From contig OW121848.1 in the NCBI GenBank assembly GCA_933228895.1, positions 159,356,688-159,420,687 on the forward strand: a DNA stretch of 64,000 nucleotides, read 5' to 3'. The notes under the pieces were generated by a model. The model was not told the DNA's origin, searched no databases, and saw nothing but the letters and a program-made list of their open reading frames with translations. Source of the stretch: Platycnemis pennipes (lineage: Eukaryota; Arthropoda; Insecta; Odonata; Platycnemididae). Shown piece by piece: positions 34,291 to 45,200 of the stretch; positions within the stretch are counted from its first letter, which is position 1, and the number at the start of each line of letters is the position of its first letter. The translations under genes were made by a program, and so were the position numbers.

Positions 34291-34301
34291 GAAATATAAA
34301 C

Positions 34302-34461
34302 GTAACTTGGTTGTTCCACATAAAAATTATTTCTAACACGACCCTGGTTTAGTCGAGGATCGATATCTCCAGACGTCGAACCCTTTCGACAAGTGAGGAA
34401 ACTTGACGAAACCCGGGTCGTGAAATACATACCTAATGTTTATGTTGAACAAACAAGTTAC
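34302..34461. repeat. Foldback repeat, 160 bp
   Basis: The left arm GTAACTTGGTTGTTCCACAT through CACGACCCTGGTTTAGTC is inverted in the right arm GACGAAACCCGGGTCGTG through ATGTTGAACAAACAAGTTAC. The loop region holds a second short inversion, GTCGAACCC/GTTTCGTC-like. The ends are the arms themselves, so the whole unit folds back. Confidence 0.75.
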
Positions 34462-34573
34462 ATTTCTATTTCAGTTATGAAGCAGTTCCACAGAGTTAAG
34501 CTGGATACAGTTAACTATATGTAAATATGCTATAGAATAGGGTTACACGCAGGAAGATGCTTAGTAGTAATCC

Positions 34574-34684
34574 TTTTTTATGCATGATATGTAGTGCATG
34601 TTTGGTGAGAATCCACCCCCTGCCACCCACCTTTATGGTGGCTTACAGGGTATTATGTATATGTAGATGTATATGTAGATGTAG
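34574..34684 (+). mobile_element. CR1/L2-group LINE tail, sense orientation
   Basis: ATGCATGATATGTAGTGCAT, then CACCCCCTGCC, GGTGGCTTACAGGG and (ATGTAG)n form the reverse complement of the 2186-2290 tail. Short 5'-truncated insertion of subfamily A. Confidence 0.9.
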
Positions 34685-34764
34685 CCACATAATTACAAAG
34701 GGATTATTGGTTATTATGGCATCTATCTGCATATTTTTACCTGTACTTACCTACCAAGCAAGAG

Positions 34765-35505
34765 TTAGTAATTTTAATATATGCATCATGTTACAGACTA
34801 TTCTAATGATATTTCACCTATTACCTGTCCCTTTGATGTGCTGCCTAATGTGGTCTCTTCGGTACGTGGGAAAAATGACATTTTAAATCTGTCAGTACGA
34901 CAATCTATCTCTCTAATCTTATTTATCTGGTCGAATCTAGCATAATACGCTGGTGTTTTTAATATGTGCCTAACATCTTCAGTAAAGCTATGCGATTGAA
35001 ATTTCTCAAGTATATTTAATCTGTACCTTAACCTACGCTCTGATAATGACTCCCGCCCTAATTCTTGTATTTATTCTGAAAACCTACTAAATCTATCCTA
35101 ACACCGAGAGAACGAAAGTTTCCGCGGTGATGGTTTGATCTCTGCATTGGTTCGGGTTTTCTTCCGCGTCAGTTGGCTAGTAGACAACATTTCGGTAGCT
35201 CTCCTGCCAGCGTCTTCAGGCCAGGAACCTTCGACCTGAAGACTGCTGGCAGGAGAGCCAGCGAAACGTTGTCTACTAGCCAACCGACGTGGAAGAAAAC
35301 CCCGAAACGATGCAGAGATCTATCGTAACACCTTTTAACAAACCTAGCTGGTCCACATTACACACTGTCTAGCTCTTTGATCAAACCTAATTTATTCGGA
35401 TCCCATACACTCGCTACATACTCAAGGTGGGGCCTAACTGGTGAAAAGTAACATCGCTCTTTTGTCTTTTCGTCATATTTCCCAAGTACACCCGATACTT
35501 ATCAG
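34765..35505 (-). mobile_element. CR1/L2-group LINE copy, split by a foldback
   Basis: This parallels 50970-51408 and 49735-50180: the C-terminal coding region read on the minus strand, with many stops. It is interrupted at 35106-35319 by a foldback insert flanked by 13-bp duplications. The 3' tail is missing on the left, where sequence homology fades near 34765. Confidence 0.8.
35106..35319. mobile_element. Foldback element with 13-bp target duplication
   Basis: CTATCCTAACACC (35093-35105) recurs as CTATCGTAACACC (35320-35332). The uninterrupted LINE copy at 51282 reads continuously across this point, so the insert is 214 bp. 35137-35220 and 35235-35320 are inverted arms around a 14-base loop. 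The right arm contains CTGAAGA (35236-35242), a GCTGGC/GCCAGC stem (35245-35250, 35257-35262), GAAAC (35263-35267) and GTTGTC. The left arm has the diverged mirror. The motifs resemble those after the Penelope-like ORF at 46.5 kb; the class is inferred. Confidence 0.8.
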
Positions 35506-35577
35506 TTAATTGATTCTATTGAAAAGCAGGGGAATTTTCGGTCACATTTCCGATGAAGCGTTAGAATTTTTTAACCA

Positions 35578-35665
35578 CATCTAGCTCTACAATGACTACC
35601 CTGCAAGCCACCTCGAGAATGTATGGCAGGGGGTGAGTTTTCACCAAGCAAGCACTTCATACAAA
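35578..35665 (-). mobile_element. CR1/L2-group LINE tail
   Basis: CATCTAGCTCTAC, ACCCTGCAAGCCACCTCGAG and GGCAGGGGGTGAG form a short, diverged tail copy. Confidence 0.8.
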
Positions 35666-36660
35666 TATCAGAGAATTTTTACTTGAATCATCACAGACAT
35701 TACCAATGTTCTTGAAAATTGTAATATCTAGTTCAAAAAATTGCCTCGTCATAGATCATACTCAAAGCATATTAATATGATCACAAACTTTGGCATGAAG
35801 TAACTTAACTGATATTAACACAATAACTTTACATTTAAAGAATCTTCATTGCTAAAAAATTGCTAAAAATATTAACTGCAGTACGAGGACGATTCCTGCG
35901 TATTTATATCCTGAATACAAATAATATTTCTCCTCAATTTTGTGGGCCTTGACCTCCTGCTTGTTAAACATAATGAATGATGAATTTGTGTCAGTGTATC
36001 GTTTTCCAGAGTTTTTCAATAGCGAAGTGAAATTGAGGCCATAAAGAGTTAAAATCAAGTTAATGATATGACTTTACAATATTTCCATGGTTTCCATGTT
36101 GTTACAATCACCACTCGGATGATTTGCACCAAAAAATGGCGTGACTGCCGAATGTGGTTGTAAATATTTTTATTTCACAAAATATGTGTGGAAATTATCA
36201 AGACATGTTTACACATGGTGTAATGAGGTGATAAATACTAAGCCACGGAATCACATTTAACGATTAACCGCAAAGTTCATCCAATTACTTCGGAATAAAT
36301 ACAGTCGAGTAAAATATATCGTTCAAAAGTGGAACTTGCGGTATTAGTGTCGCGACGTTTAAAAGACGTAATGGTACAAGTTAGCGAATTCATTTTAATG
36401 GCTTCGTTGCTTTGTACATAAATCCTGGGAAAGTCATTGAGTTGATTGTATGATGGTATTTTATTGCCTCGGTAGATGGTGTAAGTAAATTCTAGAAACG
36501 TCAACTGCATGTCGCTTTATACATGAGTATAGGTAGAGGTGTTTTCAAAATACAAGCTGAATTCCTCCTCTGTAAGATCACTAGTTAGAACTTGACTAGA
36601 GGTTAATTTGGTTTTCAATTCTGTTCTCATAACACCGATATGCTCAAAATTAACCTGAGT
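35666..36660. other. AT-rich non-coding
   Basis: Nothing recognisable on either strand. Confidence 0.6.
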
Positions 36661-37079
36661 GGTTGTGTTAGAAACCGTCAGGATTATCTCGAATAGGTAA
36701 CCAAGGAGTCACGTGGTATAAACGTCGATCAATCCGAGGTCCCCCATCCCTTCTATTCCTATCCTTATACCTCTCCTCCCGGTCTGAAGCGCCTATTAGT
36801 GCGGAAACAGACTTGAAAACACCCATGGTATAAACACGAATGATTCGCAAATTTGGTGCGTTTCTGATTTCTGATTACAAGCTCATCCATTGTTTACGCT
36901 TGATTTTATCTCATCTGGTTGCTCTTTAGTCAAGACATATGAGAAAATCTCAAGTGAAAACCAATAATATTATTGTAACGAGTGATACTGGCGCAGTACA
37001 TTTTCAAACCATTCGTGTTTATACCACGTGACTCCTTGGTTACGTATTTGAAGTAATCCCGACGGTTTCAAACACAGCC
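36661..37079. repeat. Repeat family F, foldback copy
   Basis: The arms 36661-36724 and 37017-37079 are inverted (GAAACCGTC.GGATTA, GTAACCAAGGAGTCACGTGG, TATAAAC). 36836-36955 continues the family as seen at 63890-64000. Relative to that copy, 36725-36835 is extra and is bounded by GGTATAAAC at 36716-36724 and 36827-36835. No coding capacity seen. Confidence 0.8.
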
Positions 37080-38036
37080 CCCTTGGATGATTCACTCTGA
37101 GATAGAATCTCAGGTAATATTTGGACGGGCTACATACGAGCTATCTAATTATGATGAGATAAAAATGCTTGGGGTCAATCCCTAATGTTCGTTGCTCTGC
37201 CCATTTAACTTCATCTTCGTGAATATTTTGCATTCTGATGGCTCGTCATTTTTACGGCCGTCGTCCTTCAGATAGTATTGCCCTGAACACTCGCTTCTTC
37301 ACCTTGGGGTGCGTCCACTCTTTAAAGGACCATTAAATACAGTCGCCTCTTCCTCCCCCCCCCCCCCCCCACCGCCCGCCTCCCTTTCTACCCCATGCCA
37401 TCCGCAACCCCTTCCTCTCTCCCCCACCCTCCCAAATTGTCCTATTTCCCCCTCCCCCGCCCACCCGCCATCATCCCTCTTTCCCGGGAACTCAACTCTT
37501 GACAGCCGAAGAATCCTCGCCATCATCAAGTCATCTCTTGGGAGTAAAATTTTTAAACGCCGATTTGGCAATTTTGTGCTCGTATCGCTCGCTGAGAAAA
37601 GACCCGTCAGTGATTTTGGCTCCTGTCAGTCCGAAGATGAAATATCACTCGTATTTTTATAGCTGGTCGTGCTTCATTCCGATAATATCAGGAATTTCCG
37701 TTTTTATAATTTTTAGTTTAAACTCCTTCATCGATACAGTAACCATGAAATAAATAAAGGAGAAGAGTATGTGATTAGTGGGTAGTGTTTCCGGGAGATG
37801 ATTCCTTCCTTCCCGCTCTCGGGAATTTGATCCACTTTCACGTTTCCAAATAATGAGAAAAGTTGGGCGGAAAAGCAGGGAAGTAATGCATGAATCCCCT
37901 GACTTCCTTGGGAGTTCTAATATTGAATTAGGATCTGATATGAAGTGTGAATTGACTTAGTATTTGTGTGAAGTGACGCAGTATCTATTTTGATATCAAA
38001 GCACCAATGAGTGGATAAGTCTAGTCGAGTCGAAAA
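37080..38036. other. Non-coding; C/T-rich block
   Basis: 37345-37490 is C/T-rich with a C-run on the + strand. The rest is AT-rich with no recognised gene. Confidence 0.55.
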
Positions 38037-38180
38037 GCAATGCACCTGCCGCGGTAGTCAGATTTTTTAACATGCCGGCCAGGCAACCCAGAGGTCATGG
38101 TCTCGAATTTTACCTTGGGCATGGATGTTCTGATTCTCTTAGACACATGGTTAGGCATGATATAAGCTAAGATGTTGGAG
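38037..38180 (+). repeat. tRNA-derived SINE copy
   Basis: An A-box-like GCCGCGGTAGTCAG, then ATGCCGGCCAGGCAACCCAG and a decayed B box GGTCTCGAATTTTACC, are followed by CTTGGGCATGGATGTTCTGA. This head-to-body order is a known arthropod SINE arrangement from general family knowledge. Degenerate copy, so not an active tRNA. Confidence 0.55.
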
Positions 38181-38549
38181 CACCAAAAAACCGAAATCCT
38201 CCACTGTAAAGCAACATATTCTCTCACGCTCAACTTGAAGAGGCTCATAAACGCGATCATAATAATTCGATCATATTTACGAGAAGAAAAATTTAATTTT
38301 GTGGAAAATTGCACGTTTATTACTTCAATACCTATGCACAAATTTCACTCGATTTCACAAGAATCCTTGGATTTTATACCTAAGATTTTTGTTTGACGCA
38401 GCTTTCTACTCAATTCTCCTATCAACACCTTCATATTTATCCAGGTCATTTTTTTACATATGAGACTTCATTACCCGAAAAGTATTTGGTATAACACATT
38501 AATTCAGGTCAATTAGTTGGAGCACAACATTCTTTAGATGCTGGCTCTA

Positions 38550-40769
38550 TCATCATCATGGGTCAACAATCCTAGGATTGGTTTGATGCAGCCCTCCACT
38601 CGATTCTTCTATCGGCCAACCTCTTCATATTAACGTAGTTCCTCTCTTTCACGTACTTTACGACCTGCTCCATGTAACTCATACGAGACCTGCCTCTTCC
38701 ATTCTTCTCGTTCAATTGTTCCTCGACGATTGTCTTCATCAGGCCATCGTGTCTTAAGATATGGTCGATTAAGTTGTCCCGTCTTCGTTCTATAGTTTTC
38801 AGCAGACTTCTCTGTTCTCCCACTCTTCTTAGGACTTCTTCAATTGTCACTCGGTCGATCCATTTCATCTTCATCATTCTACGATAGCACCATATTTCGA
38901 ATGCTTCCACCCTTTTCTTCTCCGCTGCTGTCATCCTCCATGCCTCACTGCCGTAAAGAAACATGCTCCAGATATACGTTCTAATGAATTGCTTCCTTAC
39001 ATCTAAGCTTGTATTTCCAGCTGTAATTAGATTCTTCTTCTAATTGAAATCCCTCTTTGCCTGGGTTATTCTACTGACTATTTCTTTCTTGCTTCGTCCA
39101 TTGCTGGTTTCTCTGCTTCCCAGGTAACAGAACTCTTTCACCTCTTCCAGTTTCTGTTTTCCTAGTATAACGTTGGTTTTGGCCTCTTCTCTCTTGCTAC
39201 ACACCAATATCTTAGTCATCCTCTTATTGATCTTCAGGTGATGTCCGGCCATTGTCCTTTCCATGGTTGTTAGCATATTTTTCATATCCTTAACTGTCTC
39301 TGCTATGAGAGCTATGTCATCAGCGAATCGTAGCATGCTGCTTGTTTCTCCGTGGATGTTCACGCCAGAACACTTTACCTTGATGTCATTGATGATTCTC
39401 TCGATGTAAACATTAAAAATTACGGAAGACAGTGCACAGCCTTGTCTCACTCCTTTCCTTATCCTTGCTTCTTCAGAGCTGGATCCAGGTTTTATCACAG
39501 CTACTTGGTTTTTATGCACACTGTGGATAATTCTTCGATCTTGTAGGAAACTCCAATTCCTTTCAGAATTCCAAGCATTGAATTCCAATCCACGTTGTCA
39601 AAGGCCTTCTCTAAAAACACAAATGCAATGAACGTCGGTTTGTTCTTCTCCATTCTCTTCTCTATAAGTAGCCTAAGGGCCAATATTGATTCTCTTGCAT
39701 CCTTACTTTTCCTGAATCCAAATTGATCTTCATCCAGGAACTCCTCTACTTTTCTTTTTATTCTTCTGTAGAAGATCCTTGTCAATATCTTCGATAGTTC
39801 TAAAATATTTGTATTTCTCCGCTTTCTTCTTTTTGGGAATAGGAATGATGATGTTTTTCTCGAAGTCTCTTGGAATTTCTCCTGTTGAGAACATGTCGCA
39901 GATGGTTTAGTAAAGATGAGTTAATGTCTTCTCTCCTGCATTTTTAATTATTTCTGCTGGGACATCATCAATACCAGAAGCCTTATTCATCCGAAGGTCC
40001 CTTACTGCAGCGTCGAATTCCGATCTTTATATAGATGCTCCCATATAATCCTTTTCCACTTCGCTTTCCTCTATAATAGTCTTTTTCCATTGTATAGCTC
40101 TTCCAGATATTCTTTCCATCTCTTCACTTTGTCCTCGTTTTCAATCAAAATTTCTTCATTCTTGTCCCTTATGGCATTACATCTTGCGCTCCGTTCCTTG
40201 AAGTGCTTCCTTACTATCCTGTTGGCCGCTTTCACCTTTCCAAGTGCAAGGCTGCTTTGTACATAATCTTTGCATAGATTTTTCAACCATTTTTTGTAAC
40301 AAAGCTGCCCTTCTTCAGTTTTCGCATTCTTGTACTTTCTTCTTTCTTAAATCAAGACTCTCTCCGTGATCCGTGGCTTTTTCTTGGCAACTTTTCTCCT
40401 TCCAAGAACTTATTTTGCGGCTTCTTGTAGTCCACATTTAATGTTTTCCCAGCGCTCTTCTACTGGTTTCTCAGTCAGGTCCTCCCCTATGTAGTTTCCT
40501 ACTGCTTTCTGAAATGCCAGCTGATGTTGAGTCTCCTTCAGTTTTTCTACTAGCCAAATAATCTTTACTGTTTTCTTCAACTTCTTGAATTTTAGATGGC
40601 ATTTCATCATCACTAAATTATGGTCACTGTTGATTTCTACACCCGGATAGCTTTTGCAGTTCACCTGATTCCTGAACCTCTGCTTCACTAAAATATAGTC
40701 TATTTGAAATATTCCTCTGTCTCCTGGCATCCTCCACTGGTATCTTCTTCGGTTGTGATTTTTAAACAA
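38550..40769 (-). mobile_element. RTE-like LINE copy C, longest (2.2 kb)
   Basis: The minus strand runs from the end of an APE-type endonuclease (40769-40410, with FQIDYILVK and the SDHNLVMMK catalytic box) through a linker (40286-40071). The reverse transcriptase (39785-39501 and 39588-39040) carries FGFRKSKDARESILALR, RQGCALSSVIFNVY and LRFADDIALIAET. The C-terminus lies at 38964-38572. At least four frame changes and stops break it. In 39785-39501 the first catalytic motif reads AFVFLEKAFD, where the family expects Asp in place of the second Phe. It is truncated at 40769, inside the endonuclease. Confidence 0.9.
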
Positions 40770-40770
40770 T

Positions 40771-40840
40771 GTGGTAGGCTCGAACCCGCGGGTTTAAGTT
40801 TGACAGCGAAGACAGATTCACTCCGCTGCCAACGAGGTCG
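40771..40840 (-). repeat. tRNA-like relic
   Basis: The minus strand has a strong B box GGGTTCGAGCC (40787-40777) and an A-box-like TGGCAGCGGAGTG (40831-40819). T-arm and acceptor pairing is poor. SINE head or tRNA pseudogene adjoining the truncated LINE end. Confidence 0.45.
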
Positions 40841-41511
40841 ACTAAAGGTGCGACGATTCTTGGGCAGCGTACAATAAGAGCATCCGCAAGGTAGGGACTA
40901 CGGTGAAATTATGTGCCAGAAGGGTCTTCCTCAACGACTGCTTCGAAATCAGCTGCACGCACCGCAATGGTGGGCGTCGCACGCACCCTCGTCCGCCCCG
41001 CCCCCTCGCCGCTCCTTAATCCCCAAATAGGCCTCCGCTCCCTCCTCGCCCCTCCACGCGCGCCCCTGCCGCGATAAGAAAGTAGTTTTTGGCGTGCGGG
41101 GACCTGGATTTGCAGCAGGATTATCTCCCTTTCATTCCCTCGCCCCCGCAGACACACACACGAAACGGCGGACACGTTTTTCCCCTCTCTCCCGGCATTC
41201 CCTCCCTCCCCCATAGTCCCCTCCCCCTAACCCCTGTCGCTGGAACCACAGTCGCCTTATTTTTTTGGAGAGTGTATATATATTTGAGAGAGAGTGTATA
41301 CCTGTATATATATATATATATATATACTCTCTCTCTCCCACTCCCACTTTGTGTATATATACATGTATACACACAAAGCACCATTCATACCCAACGCCAT
41401 AGGCAAATGCATACACAAATGTACATTCAAAGAGAAGGTGAAAGAAAGAGATAGTGAACATACATAAAACAGTGAACACAACGGTGGTGTGGAGATGGAT
41501 TGATGGCCAAA
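40841..41511. other. C-rich block and microsatellites
   Basis: 41120-41235 is C-rich. 41275-41335 holds (TA)n and (GA)n/(CT)n runs. 41349-41380 is a near-perfect palindrome built on TTTGTGTATA and ATACATGTAT. No gene is supported. Confidence 0.7.
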
Positions 41512-41602
41512 AACACTTGGAAAAAATTTCGCCTTGACCGGGAAACGAACCACGAACATTTCGTTTACCGGGCGAATGCGCAGAACCACCACGCTACCAA
41601 CG
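41512..41602 (-). repeat. tRNA-derived SINE head
   Basis: On the minus strand TTGGTAGCGTGGTGG (41600-41586) and GGTTCGTTTCC (41551-41541) form A and B boxes, followed by GGTCAAGGCGAAATTTTTTC. The last words recur in + orientation at 41713-41733. Confidence 0.6.
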
Positions 41603-41694
41603 TTACTTCATTCTCCAGGGAATTCGGCGGGGGATTTATAGCACCAAATGCCCCCCAGATTAGCACATTGAATGGGCCAAGAGATGGCGCTTGT

Positions 41695-41785
41695 GCTGGC
41701 TAGACTCGATTCCCGGCCAAGGCGAAATTTTTTCCCTCCCTTTTCCTTATTCTATCCTTGGTATATTTGTATTCGCCTCAGAGCG
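41695..41785 (+). repeat. SINE fragment, plus strand
   Basis: GACTCGATTCCCGGCCAAGG and CGAAATTTTTTC (41703-41733) repeat the 41512 SINE in inverted orientation. Then comes CCTTTTCCTTATTCTATCC and a GGTATAT tail that is also found at 42178-42212. The head is truncated. Confidence 0.55.
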
Positions 41786-42026
41786 TGTTTTCGTGTATGA
41801 TTGTGTATGTCTTGGCTTATTTCTGACTTCGGCTTTGCGTGCCATATAAACGCACTGCACTTCTTTCATTTGAATGCCTGTCGTTCCCTTTACTCTTTCC
41901 TATCTCCTTGTGTTCGACACTTCTTCTTGAGGTGGGTGAATTGGCCCTTGCGAGCCATCTCTTGGTCGCCACTCTTGGGGCAATGGGTGATATAAACCCC
42001 CGCAGATTTCACAGAAATTTGACTTT

Positions 42027-42215
42027 GGCTCGGTGGTGTAATGGTGAGCATTCCTAACTGGATATAAGGAGGTAACTGGTTCAATTCCCGGCTGTGTCAA
42101 ACATTTTTCTGTTGTGATCTGGCTTGATTCCATCTTCACCACCTTCCTTGTGTTCGTCCTTTTATGTGTTACCTATCCCTTTTCCTTATTCTATCCCTGG
42201 TATATACGTATATTG
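42027..42215 (+). repeat. tRNA-like SINE with shared tail
   Basis: The acceptor GGCTCGG (42027-42033) pairs loosely with CTGTGTC after the T arm. The A box TGGTGTAATGG is at 42034-42044 and the B box GGTTCAATTCC at 42078-42088, a tRNA-like spacing. The anticodon loop is too long and the acceptor has a mismatch and wobbles, so it is not a working tRNA. The body ends with the same CTTTTCCTTATTCTATCC tail as 41738-41757. Confidence 0.6.
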
Positions 42216-45200
42216 GTTTCGGTTCCAGTCCGGAGCAAGGGGGATGCGTGAGAGGTCCAAGAGGGATTTCGCTTAGGAAGTGCGGATGGGGGAAAAGGCG
42301 GAGTGTGGGAGCGACTTCAAGAAGGAGGGTGTCTCTTCTCACGGAGGCGGCTCGCAAGAACTACTGCGTGGCAGGGGAGGAATGCATGAGGAGGGAGGAA
42401 GGGACGGAGATGCTGGAGGGGGAGAGGTGGGTTCCGAGACAAATTAGGATGTCCGGGGTGGTCCGCGTGGGTGGTGGTGGGATACAGCTCGGCAGTCACC
42501 CCATTGGCCCCGTCCTTGGTCGGCCCATCGCCTCCTTAAGTTGGGCAGGACAACTTTCCTCCATCCAGCCAGCACCCTTCACCACGCGTCCGACCTCTTT
42601 AAATTCCCTTCCTTCCCGTCTCCTTCCCTTCCTCCCTTTTCTTCTACTTCGTCCTCTTCCTCTTTTAAGTCTCGGGAACGAGAGGGAAGTTCTGCTGGAG
42701 CGTCAACTCCTCTCTTCGGACCCGCAGGAAAACGGATGAGAATGTCCCTCTATCCGAGAAAACCTTGCTCTCCGCCCCTGCACGCTCCTCGTCCCTTCCA
42801 AAAGGTGAAATACCGGAGGAATGGAGAGATTTCGGTGTAATCCTGGGCCGCCGCAGAAACATTTCAGCTTGGATTTCGTGCGCTGTAGGTCCGAGAGGTA
42901 AAGATTTGGGGAGAGGCGGAGGAGGGCTGGACTTTCCTTCCCTCTCTCTTTTGGTTTATTCCTCCTCCGAGACGAAATAGTACGTCTCTCCCTTTCTAAG
43001 GCACTGGAGAATGGACTAGGGTGGCATTTTCCCTTCATATAGGGAGGTGAAGTGCCTATTCTCGGGGCTTTTCACGGTCCCAGCTCCCCGCCGCACGTTA
43101 AACCGTCTCTTTCTTTCCTGAGGTGTTCAGTCACCTCCACACCGTCGCGCTGAAATGCGTCAAAATTGGAAAAAAACTCAAGTTTCGTCTTTTCTTTGGG
43201 AAATGAATGAGTGCTATAATTAATCTGCTTTAAATTCTCAAGTATGCGAGTATAGCAAACAATTCTGCCGAACCGAAGTATCTAATCCAAACCTGTAAAG
43301 TAGATGGAGTACATTTAAGCGCAGCATCAGGAATTAAATACTTTGTAGTTACTCCAACTATGCACTTGTGGGGTAAAATTATTCGAAACTCGCATTTATA
43401 AAGCTATTTGTAGGAAAGCACTCCAATGTCGAAATATATATGATACGTCCACCAACGATGGTGATAGGTAAATACAGATGATTATATTTAGATATATGCC
43501 ATAATAACCAATAATCCCTCTATTCATTTATGTATTTCAAAGGTCTGGTTCTTAAATTTTATTAAATCATGGCATGAAACCCGACATGATATTCCGAAAA
43601 TTGCACTTAACTAATCGGTATTCCCTCATAGAAGTCTATTGGATTCCGAAGATTTACAATATTGCCCTTTTCTACCTTTCTAAAGGACGGAAATTCTAAA
43701 TTATGAGCAATCTTATCATGTTCTATATTTCCCACAGTGACACCATACTATGGGTCTATTATATACTGTAAAATGTATCTTTTTTCGTATAAATATTATT
43801 TTGGTGATATCTTCAATGCTGATTTTTATGGTGGCTTAGCGTGAGAAAAAGTGATAACCATTTCCGAGGCAAATATTTATTTCCACAAGAACGAATTTTT
43901 ATGGCTTCTTGAAATTGAGGTATCAAATATCAAAGCACTGTGATCTAAGGCTTTGGAGTGTTTTGCGCAATGTTAACAGTTTTATAGCACATCAAAGTCT
44001 TTGTCACTCATTTTGTAAACCAAATCTACATCCTATATTAAAACGTGAGGTTGGCAGGATTAAATAGAAATTTATTACCGAGGAAACCTGAGAGAGGTGG
44101 CATAAAATAAAAATGTGTATCTTCTACTATTAAGTTAGTCTTTCTGCCGTTAAATCTCAGAAGTTTCATTGCTCCAGTCGCTTCTTAAGATTAGGTGATA
44201 TACCCCCGTAAAAGCTTGACGGAAGAAAAAAAGGAAACCATGAGTGCTTCCTCATTTGCAGCCTCGTCTCCGTTTTTATTAGAAGCGTTGAAAATACAAA
44301 CTGCCCCTAATAAGGCCAATCGATTTATGTTGAGGGGAATGGCAAGAGGAGAATTTGGAAGGGAGGGGCGAAGGGTCTCATCCACTCCAGATTTCACCGG
44401 GTCGGATCGAGGACGCCGCTCGCGAATGAAGTGGAGGAATCGGTTGCTCCGCGAAACTGAACGCGAAGAAAAAAGAAGGTGTCGTGGAAAAAGGACGGAG
44501 GCGATGAATCCGGAACAGGAAAGAAGTGAGACGCGCACCTTTCTTTATTTGGCGCCCCATTAAATGTGAAACTCGAGCCGTAAAATTATTCAGTAAAGAT
44601 CCCTCGCGACGAGAATTTGAATGCTGTTTTAAGGTGGCTGGGTCGAAATTTACAGGTGTATAGACTTTTTTCATAATTGCAATATTTGTTCCTTTAATTA
44701 TGCTCTAAAATCCTGCGGGAAATTTTTTTGGGGTTTCCAGTGTAGTTTTTGAGATATTTAAGGTTTTTTTAACATGGGGCCTTATGGCGCACCCCGCTTC
44801 GTAAGGGTCAATTATGTATTATTTACGTTTCTACCATACAGATTTTCACCACAATCTGAAATGATGTAGATATTAGCCAACAATTTTTATTCTGAGAAAA
44901 TCAACCAGTGTTATCGACTTATTACCTCCGTATATACGAAAGAAATTAAATATTCCTTAAATTTTCAAATATCACGCGCGAAGTTTTGAGGTGCATTTGG
45001 CAACGTGGAATCAGACGAGGGAAAGCGAACGCGCGAGAAACCACAACAAATCACACCACAAAGTCCAAGAATATTACAATGTAGTCCCCTTGACAGAGGT
45101 CTTGAGAATAGACGAATACGACACCTACCGTTACGACCGTTGAAACACAGAAACAATTGCCTGCACAACAGCAGTGCCGAATTTCAGAATGTGCGTTGTT

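Noticed and set aside
42027..42098. Functional tRNA gene
   Set aside because: The A and B boxes are good, but the anticodon loop is several bases too long, the acceptor has a mismatch and wobbles, and the body continues into a SINE-type tail.
42164..42739. 191-codon plus frame
   Set aside because: It follows a SINE tail and crosses G-rich and C/T-rich low-complexity DNA. Composition explains its length.
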